A DNA stretch of 64,000 bases, taken from NCBI GenBank assembly GCA_035295125.1, contig DATGJP010000042.1, positions 1-64,000 of the forward strand. The letters run 5' to 3'. The number at the start of each line of letters is the position of its first letter. Positions within the stretch are counted from its first letter, which is position 1. The notes beneath the pieces were generated by a model, which did no database searches, had not been told where the DNA came from, and saw only the letters and a list, made by a program, of their open reading frames with translations. Below, in pieces: positions 35,971 through 44,149 of the stretch. A program made the translations under genes and the position numbers. This DNA comes from JAICMB01 sp035295125 (GTDB lineage Bacteria > Acidobacteriota > Terriglobia > Bryobacterales > Bryobacteraceae).

Positions 35971-37533
35971 CTAACGCTGCTTGGAATGACGTGGGACTGT
36001 GGTCTTTGCTCCGGGGACGGTCTCTTCCTCCAACCTGAGCCGCACACGATTCACCTCAACGCGCTGAGTGAGGTGCGGCGGCGGCTGGGCTTCCGACGCC
36101 GCGGCGTACACATTCGTCGGGTCGCCGGCCGCACTCTCCGCGGTAACGAAAAACGACAGGAAGCCATTGCCGTAGGGGACCAACCCCTCATAATCGCCTA
36201 CAAAAAACCCCGCGCCGGTGGCGATGGGCGCTTTCGTCATGTCGAACGGCCCTCCGATAAGCCCCTCATGCCAGGTCAGGCCGCCGTCGGGCGAAACCTC
36301 GCGCCAATAACTCGTCAACAGGACATTGCGATCTTCGGTGTCGTTGCGAAAGTCATAATAGGCCACTGCTACGTTTCCGTTCTGGCCAACCGCAACGGCC
36401 GGGACGAAGGCCTGAACGTTTGGCGCCTGGTTCACCTGGATTGGCTCGGACCAATTGAACCCTCCGTCCGTGGAGCGCGAAAACGCGATGCCATTGCGCT
36501 GCCCATTGCTGAAGCGGGCATCCTGCCAAACCGTGTATAGCGCTCCCGAAACCTGGTCGACCGCAGCGGATACCAGGACACCGCCCGACCGGATGCCTGC
36601 GCCTGTCTTAACATCGGAGACCCCCACGGCCTGACTCGTCGATACGATGATTGCGGGAGTCCAGGTTTCGCCGTGATCCGTGGAACGGATCACCGCTACA
36701 AAGATACTGCTGGGATTCGCGGTTGTAGCAATGGCATTCCGGATAAGGGTGAAGACATCGATCAACGTCCCATCGGGCAGAACGAGGATCTGATTTCCGA
36801 TCGTTTGCGTGTCCGGTCCCGGGTCGTAAATGGCGCGTGCGGCCTCCCACGTCGCACCGCCGTCGGTTGTTCGGGAGAACCAGACCGGTCCATGAAAATC
36901 GCTGGGGTTGCCCGTTGACGAGCCCGTTAGCCGGTCCCAAACCGCATAGACATAGTTGGCGTCGGTAGGATCGGCAGTTATGGATTCCTTGTCATCCGTG
37001 ATGCCCGAAGCCGTGTCGTGGAGCACGGCCACAGGCTCTTCCCAGGTCATCCCTCCATCGAGCGAGCGGCTCACCAAAATGGCCTGGTTGACGTTTCCCT
37101 GGTTGAAGGAATAACTGATCTGGAAAACCTTGCCGTCGGGCGTGAACGTCACCCAGGGGTCGCTGGAGCGGTCGAAATTTCCGTTGTTCGATGGCGAACC
37201 GCCGGAGCAGCGCGAAAAATGCGCGAACGTACGGGTCCAGGTGCGTCCACTATCCCATGAGACGCCGGTCAGAAGACCGTTCGCGCCGCCCGTCGACCAG
37301 CGATCCTGCTGCCAGACACCGACCAGGTGGCTTGCATTCGTAGGGTCAACCGCAATCCAGGGTTCTACCTCGCCATTGCTGTAAACCACGCCATTCTGCT
37401 GCCCGTTGCATCCGGCGGTAAAAGGCGTCGCGGCGGAAACGCGGACGCGATTCGAGTGTACGCGTGTCTGGCCGAAGGCAAAGTTCGGCAGCACAGCCAA
37501 AAACAAACTGAAAACGCCCCATGAAGCACGCAT
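35971..37533 (-). CDS. Secreted BNR-repeat (sialidase-like beta-propeller) protein
   Basis: 520 residues. Signal peptide RASWGVFSLFLAVLPNFAFG. At least six Asp-box motifs of type SxDxGxTW are seen: SWDSGRTW, SRSLDGGMTW, SRTTDGGATW, STDHGETW, SRSTDGGFNW and SPDGGLTW. These mark a six-bladed propeller as in sialidases and BNR proteins. The catalytic Arg triad of true sialidases could not be confirmed, so no glycosidase activity is claimed. Probably monocistronic, convergent with the PP2C gene. Confidence 0.85.
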   Translation of the reverse strand: MRASWGVFSLFLAVLPNFAFGQTRVHSNRVRVSAATPFTAGCNGQQNGVVYSNGEVEPWIAVDPTNASHLVGVWQQDRWSTGGANGLLTGVSWDSGRTWTRTFAHFSRCSGGSPSNNGNFDRSSDPWVTFTPDGKVFQISYSFNQGNVNQAILVSRSLDGGMTWEEPVAVLHDTASGITDDKESITADPTDANYVYAVWDRLTGSSTGNPSDFHGPVWFSRTTDGGATWEAARAIYDPGPDTQTIGNQILVLPDGTLIDVFTLIRNAIATTANPSSIFVAVIRSTDHGETWTPAIIVSTSQAVGVSDVKTGAGIRSGGVLVSAAVDQVSGALYTVWQDARFSNGQRNGIAFSRSTDGGFNWSEPIQVNQAPNVQAFVPAVAVGQNGNVAVAYYDFRNDTEDRNVLLTSYWREVSPDGGLTWHEGLIGGPFDMTKAPIATGAGFFVGDYEGLVPYGNGFLSFFVTAESAAGDPTNVYAAASEAQPPPHLTQRVEVNRVRLRLEEETVPGAKTTVPRHSKQR

Positions 37534-37560
37534 GAGGGCAAGTATACAAGACTGTTTTTC

Positions 37561-37947
37561 TTACGGCGTTTCGAGATTGAGGGCCAGTTTGAGATTCTTG
37601 ATTGCCTTTTGATCCAGTGGGCTCCGGAGTGTGGTTATGCCGGTATCCGCGGCGGCTCTTTCCTCTCCCTTGTTCGCGGCAAGGATGTAAACGGGCACCT
37701 TTTCAAGGCGGGCGATGGCGCGAAAAGCGCGAAAAACATCCAGCGGATTCGCGCTAACTCGCCAGGTCATGACAATCATGTCGGGAACCGGATTGGCGAC
37801 TGCGAGGGCTTTCAACGCCTCCGACGCAGTGGGGAAGCGGGAAAAACTAACCACAATACCCGCACCCCGAAGTTCGGCTTCGAGGATTTGAACCGGCGAA
37901 GCATCGGGATGGATTGCGGCAATGCGCAATGGGTTGTTAGCTCGCAT
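37561..37947 (-). CDS. Pseudo-receiver (degenerate response-regulator domain) protein
   Basis: 128 residues forming a single receiver-like fold: IAAIHPD at strand 1, ILEAELRGAG at helix 1, DMIVMTWRVS where a phospho-accepting Asp would sit at the end of strand 3, VPVYILAANKG at strand 4 with the switch residue absent, and PLDQKAIKNL at the end. The acidic pocket is reduced and the phosphorylation Asp is missing, so a phosphorylation-independent role is likely. It lies 27 nt from the start of the BNR gene on the same strand. Confidence 0.65.
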   Translation of the reverse strand: MRANNPLRIAAIHPDASPVQILEAELRGAGIVVSFSRFPTASEALKALAVANPVPDMIVMTWRVSANPLDVFRAFRAIARLEKVPVYILAANKGEERAAADTGITTLRSPLDQKAIKNLKLALNLETP

Positions 37948-37999
37948 GTGTCATGCATTCTATCGTGTCTGTCAGGTCAGAAACGTTGCAGGGAAGAAT

Positions 38000-38185
38000 C
38001 TAGCGATGTCCCAGGAACATCAGCCAGCCGAGCCCGATCAATGCACCCACGAAATAGGCAAAGCACCGCAATCCATAGCGCAGCCGGTCGCGGTCGTTCT
38101 TCTTGGTCACCACGCCGAGCACGATCGAAGCAAGTAACGAAAACAGCAAAGCTGCTTCGAAGTGGGACAAGTTCATTTTCGGCAT
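38000..38185 (-). CDS. Small two-helix membrane protein
   Basis: 61 residues, ATG at 38185. Two hydrophobic segments (ALLFSLLASIVLGVV and CFAYFVGALIGLGWLMFL) separated by a charged loop KKNDRDRLRYG. The ATG overlaps the stop of the upstream membrane gene in TAATG, indicating translational coupling. The overlapping 76-residue frame in another register lacks such structure. Confidence 0.65.
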   Translation of the reverse strand: MPKMNLSHFEAALLFSLLASIVLGVVTKKNDRDRLRYGLRCFAYFVGALIGLGWLMFLGHR

Positions 38186-38607
38186 TAGTCTTTTTGTCCC
38201 GTGGCAATCTCGTAGGCGTCCACGATCGCGAGGATATTCAAAAGTCCCGCGCCGACGAGGAATTTCGCGCCGTAATCATGAACGTGGCCCGCCATGTCGG
38301 GTTGCGAGTACCCCAGCCAGGTCGTAAGCAGATAGAGAAGCCCCGAAGCCAGGTCGCCGAGGAATCCGCCCGTATAAATGATGGTGGTCAATACGTCGGC
38401 CCGCTGCGGATGGAACATGGCGCCGCGCATCATCAGGCCGAATAGGAACATCACGATCACGGAGATGGCGAGGAGTCCACCGCGCCCGGATCGCTTCAGC
38501 AGGAAGTGACCACCACCCGGGACGAGCCATGCCGCGGCCACAATTGTGAACCACGGACGTGCCGTCGCGGCCTGCTGTTTGGCGGGCACGTTCGGTTTCG
38601 AAGGCAT
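38185..38607 (-). CDS. Polytopic membrane protein, DUF6677-like
   Basis: 140 residues with a cytosolic N-terminus and about four membrane segments. The segment AAWLVPGGGHFLLKRSGRGG followed by hydrophobic LLAISVIVMFLFGLMM is typical of a small acidobacterial membrane family I associate with DUF6677. The assignment is from memory and should be treated as tentative. Stop and start overlap with the 61-residue membrane protein downstream. Confidence 0.7.
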   Translation of the reverse strand: MPSKPNVPAKQQAATARPWFTIVAAAWLVPGGGHFLLKRSGRGGLLAISVIVMFLFGLMMRGAMFHPQRADVLTTIIYTGGFLGDLASGLLYLLTTWLGYSQPDMAGHVHDYGAKFLVGAGLLNILAIVDAYEIATGQKD

Positions 38608-38643
38608 TTCCTCTAGTTTACCAACGCCGGCCCGTCAACAGTA

Positions 38644-38663
38644 GACAAGATGCAGGTCTTGTC
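38644..38663. repeat. Hairpin upstream of the MscS gene
   Basis: A perfect 7-bp inverted repeat, GACAAGA and TCTTGTC, around TGCAGG, located between the divergent DUF6677-like and MscS genes. It is related in form to the dispersed hairpins. It could equally be an operator. Confidence 0.45.
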
Positions 38664-38677
38664 CCACCATATGAATA

Positions 38678-39628
38678 GTGCAAAACCGGTCTGAACTGCT
38701 GACGAGCGCATACTACATGCCCTATATCAAGGATGGCATTCGCGTATTCGCCATTGTTGCGGCGGCATACATCGCCACCGTCATCGCGGAGCGCTTCATC
38801 CGGGCGGTGCGGAAGTATTCGATTCGGATGATGGTGAAGGCCGGCAACACCAGCGAGTACGAGGTCGAGAAGCGCGCCAACACGGTCAGCAGCGTCGCGC
38901 GCAAGACGGTTATCGCCGTGATCTGGATCCTCGCCTGCACGATGGTGCTGGCGCGATTGGGCTTCGAGATCGGACCGATTCTCGCCAGCCTGGGTGTAGT
39001 CGGAGTCGCGATCGGCTTCGGAGCGCAGAGTCTCGTGAAGGACATATTGGGCGGGCTCTTCCTGCTTCTGGAAAACCAGATACGAGTCAACGATAGCGCC
39101 GTGATCAATGGTGTTGGCGGATCGGTGGAAGAGATCAATCTGCGGACAACGGTGTTGCGGGGCGAAAATGGCGCAGTCCATGTCTTTGCGAACGGCAATA
39201 TTCAGACCCTCAGCAATACCACGCGCGATTATTCGTATTTTGTTCTTGAGGTTGGGGTGGGATTGGGATCGGATCCCGACCAGGTCATCGCCGCCCTGAA
39301 GGAATTCGGCGAAGCGCTGGCCAATGAGGAGACTTACAAGTCCGTCGTTCTCGCCCCGATTGAGATCGTCGGGGTCGATCGGCTTACCGAATCGGCAGCA
39401 ATTGTAAAGGCACGCATCAAAACTCTGCCGGGCAAACAGTGGCCGCTGGGTCGTGAAATGAACCGGCTCTTGCGGCAGCGGTTTGTGGACGCCAACATCG
39501 AGTTCCCCTTTCCGGCGCGGCGAATCCAAATGGAGGACCACCTTTCACCGCAGTTGCGGAACGAGTTGAAGGAGATTGTACGCGAGGTTCTGGCCGAACA
39601 GCGCAGCGCGACGTCTACGAAAGCGTGA
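38678..39628 (+). CDS. MscS-family mechanosensitive channel
   Basis: 316 residues with GTG start (an ATG at 38717, 13 codons later, is also possible). Three membrane helices end in the pore helix GPILASLGVVGVAIGFGAQS, the glycine/alanine packing pattern of MscS TM3. The cytosolic beta domain follows (NQIRVNDSAVINGVGGSVEE). It releases solutes under hypo-osmotic shock. Its 3' end overlaps that of the convergent hydrolase gene by 14 bp. Confidence 0.9.
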   Translation: MQNRSELLTSAYYMPYIKDGIRVFAIVAAAYIATVIAERFIRAVRKYSIRMMVKAGNTSEYEVEKRANTVSSVARKTVIAVIWILACTMVLARLGFEIGPILASLGVVGVAIGFGAQSLVKDILGGLFLLLENQIRVNDSAVINGVGGSVEEINLRTTVLRGENGAVHVFANGNIQTLSNTTRDYSYFVLEVGVGLGSDPDQVIAALKEFGEALANEETYKSVVLAPIEIVGVDRLTESAAIVKARIKTLPGKQWPLGREMNRLLRQRFVDANIEFPFPARRIQMEDHLSPQLRNELKEIVREVLAEQRSATSTKA

Positions 39629-40925
39629 GTGTTTCGTCCAGCCAGTTGTAGATCTGGTAGTCGCGGTAGCCCGGAGCGTTCACCTCACAGTGCAGATCGG
39701 CGCCCTGTGCGCGCGTGAAGTCGACCAGTTTCTTAGGACACGTCAGCAGTTCACGCAGTTGACGCGGTTGTCCGGCAAAAAACTGCTCGGACTCCGGATT
39801 TGTGATCAGCATGGGACAGCGGATCTGCGCCGCGACGTTTTTCAGGCTATAGTCAGCGAGCGCCGCATAAACGTCGTAGTAGGAGCTCATCCCGAAAGGC
39901 CGCATCCGTGAGCTGAGAACCATTCGGGAGCGGGGATTGAACTTCACGCCCATCGACATCATGGCGTCGAACTGCTCGCGTTTTCCATCGTGCAGCAGAT
40001 CAACGAGCGGTTTCGGCAAGTTGCGAATCCAGACCTCAGCCACGTTTGTGACGCCAGGATCGGCCACACCCGCTGCGATGCGATGTTCGAACGCTAACGC
40101 GCGGGGAGCCCAATAACCGCCCTGGCTGATGCCTATGAGGGCAATTCGCTTCGGATCGACCTCGGGATGCGCAATGGCAAAATCGACGACAGGCGTAATG
40201 ACTTTTTCCCAATCCGGCCGGAAGTACAGCTTCTTGAGCCAGAGCGAGTCGTTCTGGCCAGGACCGTTGAACGTCAGGCAGTTGTATCCGCGCGCAATAC
40301 CGCCCGCCGCGCCCAGCACGTACATGCTCAAGTCCGACCCATCGGCGCCGTTATTGAGGATCACCAGCGGACGGCGGCGGCGCGAGTCGTCCGCGCGGAA
40401 AAACCAACCTGTCAGCGTGGTGTTCTCGTAGGGGATGGCGACCCGCTCCACAGCCGGATGAAACAGGGCAGCGGCTTGCTCCCAGCAGTTTTCATATTCC
40501 TGAAAGGTGGGCGAAAGACGTGACGAGTCCTGCGTGCCGTCCAGGAATCGCATGGAAAGGCTGAAGTAACTCGCAGCCCAGAGCCAGGCATCGCGGGCGC
40601 TGATCCGATGCCCTTTGCTTGCGGCCGCCTCGGCCCAGCGGCGTGCTTCGAGGCCCGCATCGTGATAGGCCTGGTAAGCAGACTCGAAATCGCCATCTTT
40701 GATCCGCGTGGCAATCGAAAAGAGCTTGCCGGGGTTGCTCGTACCGTAATACGAGGCGCCCAAGCCGATCTGGGTGGTGAAAGCAAACTCGGGATCGGAG
40801 AATAGCTGTCCGGGGGGTAACGCTGCAGGGGAATGCTCATCGGCTCCCTCGACGGCGAGCGCACCGGCGGCTCCCGTGAGGGCAGTCCGCATAAATCCAC
40901 GCCGGCCGAGCGGTTCAGTGTGCAT
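39615..40925 (-). CDS. Tat-exported alpha/beta hydrolase
   Basis: 436 residues. A twin-arginine signal (RRGFMRTALTGAAGALA) is followed by about 130 helical residues and an alpha/beta-hydrolase domain. The oxyanion strand VILNNGADGSD and the nucleophile elbow IGISQGGYWAP (GxSxG) are clear, with an Asp (GVADPGVTNVA) and His-containing C-terminus. Similar proteins are annotated as dipeptidyl-peptidase-like or acyl-transferring hydrolases; the substrate is unknown. It diverges from padR across a 70-nt AT-rich region, so PadR is a likely repressor of it. Confidence 0.85.
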   Translation of the reverse strand: MHTEPLGRRGFMRTALTGAAGALAVEGADEHSPAALPPGQLFSDPEFAFTTQIGLGASYYGTSNPGKLFSIATRIKDGDFESAYQAYHDAGLEARRWAEAAASKGHRISARDAWLWAASYFSLSMRFLDGTQDSSRLSPTFQEYENCWEQAAALFHPAVERVAIPYENTTLTGWFFRADDSRRRRPLVILNNGADGSDLSMYVLGAAGGIARGYNCLTFNGPGQNDSLWLKKLYFRPDWEKVITPVVDFAIAHPEVDPKRIALIGISQGGYWAPRALAFEHRIAAGVADPGVTNVAEVWIRNLPKPLVDLLHDGKREQFDAMMSMGVKFNPRSRMVLSSRMRPFGMSSYYDVYAALADYSLKNVAAQIRCPMLITNPESEQFFAGQPRQLRELLTCPKKLVDFTRAQGADLHCEVNAPGYRDYQIYNWLDETLTLS

Positions 40926-40942
40926 GGGCTTGATCCTGACGT

Positions 40943-40990
40943 CAGTATATAAAGAATTATATAATTAGTAAAGTACATCCTTATATACTG
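40943..40990. promoter_or_regulatory. Candidate PadR operator: 10-bp inverted repeat with central palindrome
   Basis: CAGTATATAA (40943-40952) and TTATATACTG (40981-40990) are a perfect inverted repeat 28 bp apart. A 10-bp palindrome, ATTATATAAT (40956-40965), lies between them. The tract is strikingly AT-rich for this genome and sits between the divergent hydrolase and padR starts. PadR dimers bind such inverted sites; binding here is inferred. Confidence 0.65.
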
Positions 40991-40995
40991 GAGCC

Positions 40996-41592
40996 GTGAG
41001 CCTGGACCATATCCTGCTCGGACTCCTACGGCAGCCCGCCAGCGGCTACGATTTGAAAGCCATCTTCGATCAGCACATGCATTACATCTGGGCGGCCGAA
41101 CTCTCGCAGATTTACCCTACGTTGCAACGTTTAGAGGATAAGGGCTGGCTGCGGAGCCGATCCGCGGATTCCAAGCGCGGACCCGCGCGCCGCGTCTATG
41201 AAATCACCCCCGCCGGCCGAAAAGCCTTGCGCGAATGGCTGGAAATGACTCCTCAGTTAGGCCAGGAACGGAATGCGGCCCTGGCGCAGCTTTATTTCCT
41301 GAGTGAGTTAGCCGACCTGGCTAAGACCGAGCGCTACTTCGTGCGGATGCGCGAACAACTCTCGGATCGGCTACAGGCTCTGCAGCGTTTTGACCGGCTG
41401 TGGTCCGAAGCCGACCCTTCGTACCCGGAGCGGCTGCCATCTGCCGATTTTCACATCTATCTGACCCTGCGCAAGGGCCTGCACTCGCTCGGGGGGCTGG
41501 TTGCATGGTGCGATGAATCGCTGCGGATGATTCGGGCCCGGGCGGAAAGGGAAAAGGCCGCGGACGTGCGGCCTGTTAAGAAGACTCGCTAG
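40996..41592 (+). CDS. PadR-family transcriptional regulator
   Basis: 198 residues, GTG start. The start SLDHILLGLLRQPASGYDL and the winged-helix segment SQIYPTLQRLEDKGWL are typical PadR, followed by the C-terminal dimerisation helices (Vir_act_alpha-like). GGAG is only 2 nt before the GTG. It diverges from the Tat hydrolase, and a perfect inverted repeat ends 6 nt before the start, so autoregulation is likely. The tail is basic (EREKAADVRPVKKTR). Confidence 0.88.
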   Translation: MSLDHILLGLLRQPASGYDLKAIFDQHMHYIWAAELSQIYPTLQRLEDKGWLRSRSADSKRGPARRVYEITPAGRKALREWLEMTPQLGQERNAALAQLYFLSELADLAKTERYFVRMREQLSDRLQALQRFDRLWSEADPSYPERLPSADFHIYLTLRKGLHSLGGLVAWCDESLRMIRARAEREKAADVRPVKKTR

Positions 41593-41839
41593 ATCGCTGT
41601 CGCAGTGTGTCGTGGCAACCTAAAGCACAGAAACTGAGACCGGCCGATGGGAACGGAGACACTTTAGGGCTGTGCTCAAGCCGGGCCCAGGCTACACGAA
41701 ACGGCCTCGGGACTGATCCGGCGATCATTCGGTTTCGCGCACAAGACCATCGGATCTTTTTTCGTGACAAAGGTGATTGCCTGGTAGTCTCTCGCCGTCT
41801 CGACCGCATGCAAAACCACCACTAACTCCAGCATCGGAC

Positions 41840-41867
41840 TTGTGACTCTCCGCTTGCAGGCTATAAT
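41840..41867 (+). promoter_or_regulatory. Putative promoter giving a leaderless transcript
   Basis: TTGTGA (41840-41845), a 16-nt spacer and a perfect TATAAT (41862-41867). The predicted start of transcription falls at or within a base of the ATG at 41874. No ribosome-binding site precedes that ATG, consistent with leaderless translation. Confidence 0.6.
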
Positions 41868-41873
41868 TCAGCT

Positions 41874-42275
41874 ATGGAGAATCGCATCCGGGTCCTGGTC
41901 GCCAAGCCTGGCCTGGATGGACATGACCGGGGCGCGAAGGTGATCGCGCGCGCTCTTCGCGATGCAGGCATGGAAGTCATTTATACCGGCCTGCGGCAGA
42001 CTCCGGAAATGATCGTGAACGCCGCCTTACAAGAGGACGTTCAGGTAATCGGTCTCTCCATTCTGTCGGGCGCGCATAACGCGATCGTCCCGCGGGTAAT
42101 GGAATTACTGCACGAGAAGGACATGGATGACGTCTGCGTCGTCGTTGGTGGTATTATCCCCGATGAGGACGCTACGGAGTTGAAGAAGCTGGGAGTTGCG
42201 GCGGTGTTTCAACCAGGTGCATCTCTGGAAGGCATAGTCGACTTCATCCGTTCATCCATCAAACAAACGGCGTAG
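41874..42275 (+). CDS. Cobalamin-binding small subunit (methylmalonyl-CoA mutase C-terminal domain type)
   Basis: 133 residues comprising only a B12-binding Rossmann domain. DGHDRG is the DxHxxG motif whose His is the lower ligand to cobalt. GLSILSGAH and VVVGGIIPDED are the other nucleotide-loop motifs. It matches the free-standing small subunit of acyl-CoA mutases (as in MCM and isobutyryl-CoA mutase), but no large catalytic subunit is in the window. It has its own promoter. Confidence 0.92.
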   Translation: MENRIRVLVAKPGLDGHDRGAKVIARALRDAGMEVIYTGLRQTPEMIVNAALQEDVQVIGLSILSGAHNAIVPRVMELLHEKDMDDVCVVVGGIIPDEDATELKKLGVAAVFQPGASLEGIVDFIRSSIKQTA

Positions 42276-42344
42276 AGCAGCAACAGTAAGGCGTGAAGAA
42301 GGCGCCGGGGCGCGGCTCTTAAGAATGAGGAGAGCAGCGGAGGT

Positions 42345-43661
42345 ATGTCCGTGGCTCAAGAACAACATCGAATGACAGAACGAATGAATATTGCGGTATT
42401 CGTCGACTACGACAATATCGAGATCGGCGTCAAGACGACGCTGCGGCGCGAGTTTGACGTCGCCGTGGCGCTGGACGCTTTAAAGGAACGCGGCGACATT
42501 GTCGCCAAGTTCGCTTACGCGAACTGGAACCGCCAGGAGGGCGCCACGCGCCAAATGGCGGAGAACGCGGTACAGATGGTGCAGCGCCTGCCCTCTCCCC
42601 GCGGAGACAAGAATGGCGCTGACATCAACCTGGCTCTGGACGCGCTGGAAATGGCGTTCACGCATAGCCATGTGAATGCCTTCGCCATCGTGAGCGGCGA
42701 CAGCGACTTCATCCCGCTGGTGAACAAACTCAAGGAGTACGGCAAGACGGTGTATGTCGTGGGCGGCAAGGCCTTCACCAGCACCATCCTGCAGCAGAAT
42801 TGCCACGAGTTCATCAGCTATGAGTCTCTGCTCACCGATGTGGGCGGGCCGCCGCAAGCCATAGAAAGGCCGGCGGTGCAGGAAATCCGCCAGGACAGGC
42901 CGCCCCGCGAGCGCTTCCAACCCAAGGAACGCCGCGGACGGCCGGCTCCGCTCGACCTGGCACAGGCGATGCCGCTGGTGGAGCGCGCACTCCAGGTGCT
43001 GGAGCGGCGCGGAGTCCAGCCGCAGCTTGGCCTGTTGAAGTCGACCATGCTGCAACTCGACTCCGCCTTTACTGAAAAGGCGTACGGCGCCAACAGCTTC
43101 TCCGATTTTGTGGAGAAGATGAAGAAGGCCGATTTCGTCAACGTCAGCGGGTCAGGTGGGCGCTACATGATCGAGCGCAAGACCTCGTCTCAGCCCGGCC
43201 GGGAGGCTCCCAAGCCGGAGGAGGCGCTGCCGATGCTGCGGGACGTGCTCGAAACCCATCGCCTGGAGATGGAGGAGGGCGCTGCCGCGGAGGATCTCCA
43301 GTCCTGGATGCAAACCGAGCATCCGAACTTCAACTTCACGGCCTACGGCTATCAGGAGTTTGCCGAATTCCTGAATTATGCCCAGGATAAATTGGTAGTC
43401 CGGGTCCTGCCCGACGAAGAGCGCGGACTGATGGTTCACCTTGGCGCGGAGTTCTATCCGCCGGCTCTGCCCGAGCCACCCGCTCAACCGCCACCCGAGG
43501 AAGAGGAGGAAGGTCCGCAACCCTACGTTGAGGGTCAGCCTACGTTACTCGAGCCGAATCCGCCGCCACCCAAGCCGAAGCCAGTCAAGCGCACGCGTAA
43601 GGCGGCGTCTACGTCTGGCGAGAAACCCGCGCGCCGGCCGCGTAAGAAGAGGACCGATTGA
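42345..43661 (+). CDS. NYN-domain nuclease-like protein with two OST-HTH/LOTUS domains
   Basis: 438 residues. Residues about 14-165 form a NYN (PIN-like) domain with NIAVFVDYDNIE, NGADINLALDALE and VSGDSDFIPLVNKLKEYG, so the acidic residues needed for metal binding are kept. Two LOTUS-type winged helices follow (about 205-275 and 290-365), each ending in a short beta hairpin. The tail is Pro/Lys-rich and basic. RNA cleavage or binding is inferred. GGAGG lies 1 nt before the ATG but 7 nt before a GTG at 42351, which may be the real start. The stop overlaps ridA. Confidence 0.88.
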   Translation: MSVAQEQHRMTERMNIAVFVDYDNIEIGVKTTLRREFDVAVALDALKERGDIVAKFAYANWNRQEGATRQMAENAVQMVQRLPSPRGDKNGADINLALDALEMAFTHSHVNAFAIVSGDSDFIPLVNKLKEYGKTVYVVGGKAFTSTILQQNCHEFISYESLLTDVGGPPQAIERPAVQEIRQDRPPRERFQPKERRGRPAPLDLAQAMPLVERALQVLERRGVQPQLGLLKSTMLQLDSAFTEKAYGANSFSDFVEKMKKADFVNVSGSGGRYMIERKTSSQPGREAPKPEEALPMLRDVLETHRLEMEEGAAAEDLQSWMQTEHPNFNFTAYGYQEFAEFLNYAQDKLVVRVLPDEERGLMVHLGAEFYPPALPEPPAQPPPEEEEEGPQPYVEGQPTLLEPNPPPPKPKPVKRTRKAASTSGEKPARRPRKKRTD

Positions 43662-44044
43662 TCGAGCGGCTTTCACCGCCCGGCGTTGCCGCGCCGCGGG
43701 GGCCTTATTCTCCCGCGGTGCGCGCCGGCGACTTTATCTTCGTTTCCGGCCAGGGGCCGGTTGATCCGGCGACGCAGGAGTTCTCCTTCGGCGATATTCA
43801 GCACGAAACGCATCTCGTGATCGGCAATATCCGGCGAATACTGGAGGGCTGCGGCGCCACGCTTGCCGACGTCGTGAAGTGCTCGGTGTTCCTCAAAGAC
43901 GGTCGTGATTTTGCCGCTATGAACGAGGTGTACGCGGAGTATTTTGGCGCCGCCAAGCCGGCCCGGACCACTGTTGAGACGCAGTTCGCAAATCAGCACA
44001 TGAAGGTTGAGATCGACTGTATCGCCTACGTCCCGGCGCGCTGA
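43658..44044 (+). CDS. ridA: RidA-family enamine/imine deaminase
   Basis: 128 residues, TTG start overlapping the upstream stop in TTGA. RGPYSPAVRAGDFIFVSGQGP at the N-terminus, CSVFLKDGRDFAAMNEVYAEY in the middle and KPARTTVETQ with the catalytic Arg are diagnostic. RidA hydrolyses reactive 2-aminoacrylate formed by PLP enzymes. Coupling to a NYN-LOTUS gene is unusual. The array of four hairpins lies downstream. Confidence 0.92.
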   Translation: MIERLSPPGVAAPRGPYSPAVRAGDFIFVSGQGPVDPATQEFSFGDIQHETHLVIGNIRRILEGCGATLADVVKCSVFLKDGRDFAAMNEVYAEYFGAAKPARTTVETQFANQHMKVEIDCIAYVPAR

Positions 44045-44149
44045 CTTCCGCGTGCGGCAGGTTGTGGAAGTGTGAAGCAGGTCCAAAGGCCGGCTGAAGC
44101 CCAATGCCACTTAATTGTCCGTGAACCGAGTAGCTCTGCTGCGTGTGAT

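Noticed and set aside
35746..36540. A 264-residue frame crossing the gap and overlapping the BNR gene
   Set aside because: Most of it is antisense to BNR repeats, and the N-terminal part shows no protein-like character.
37609..38445. A 278-residue + strand frame over the pseudo-receiver and small membrane genes
   Set aside because: Composition is random-like, and the opposite strand holds structured proteins with coupled starts.
41607..41825. A 72-residue frame in the padR-B12 gap
   Set aside because: No ribosome-binding site, no hydrophobic or conserved pattern, and it ends before the promoter of the next gene.
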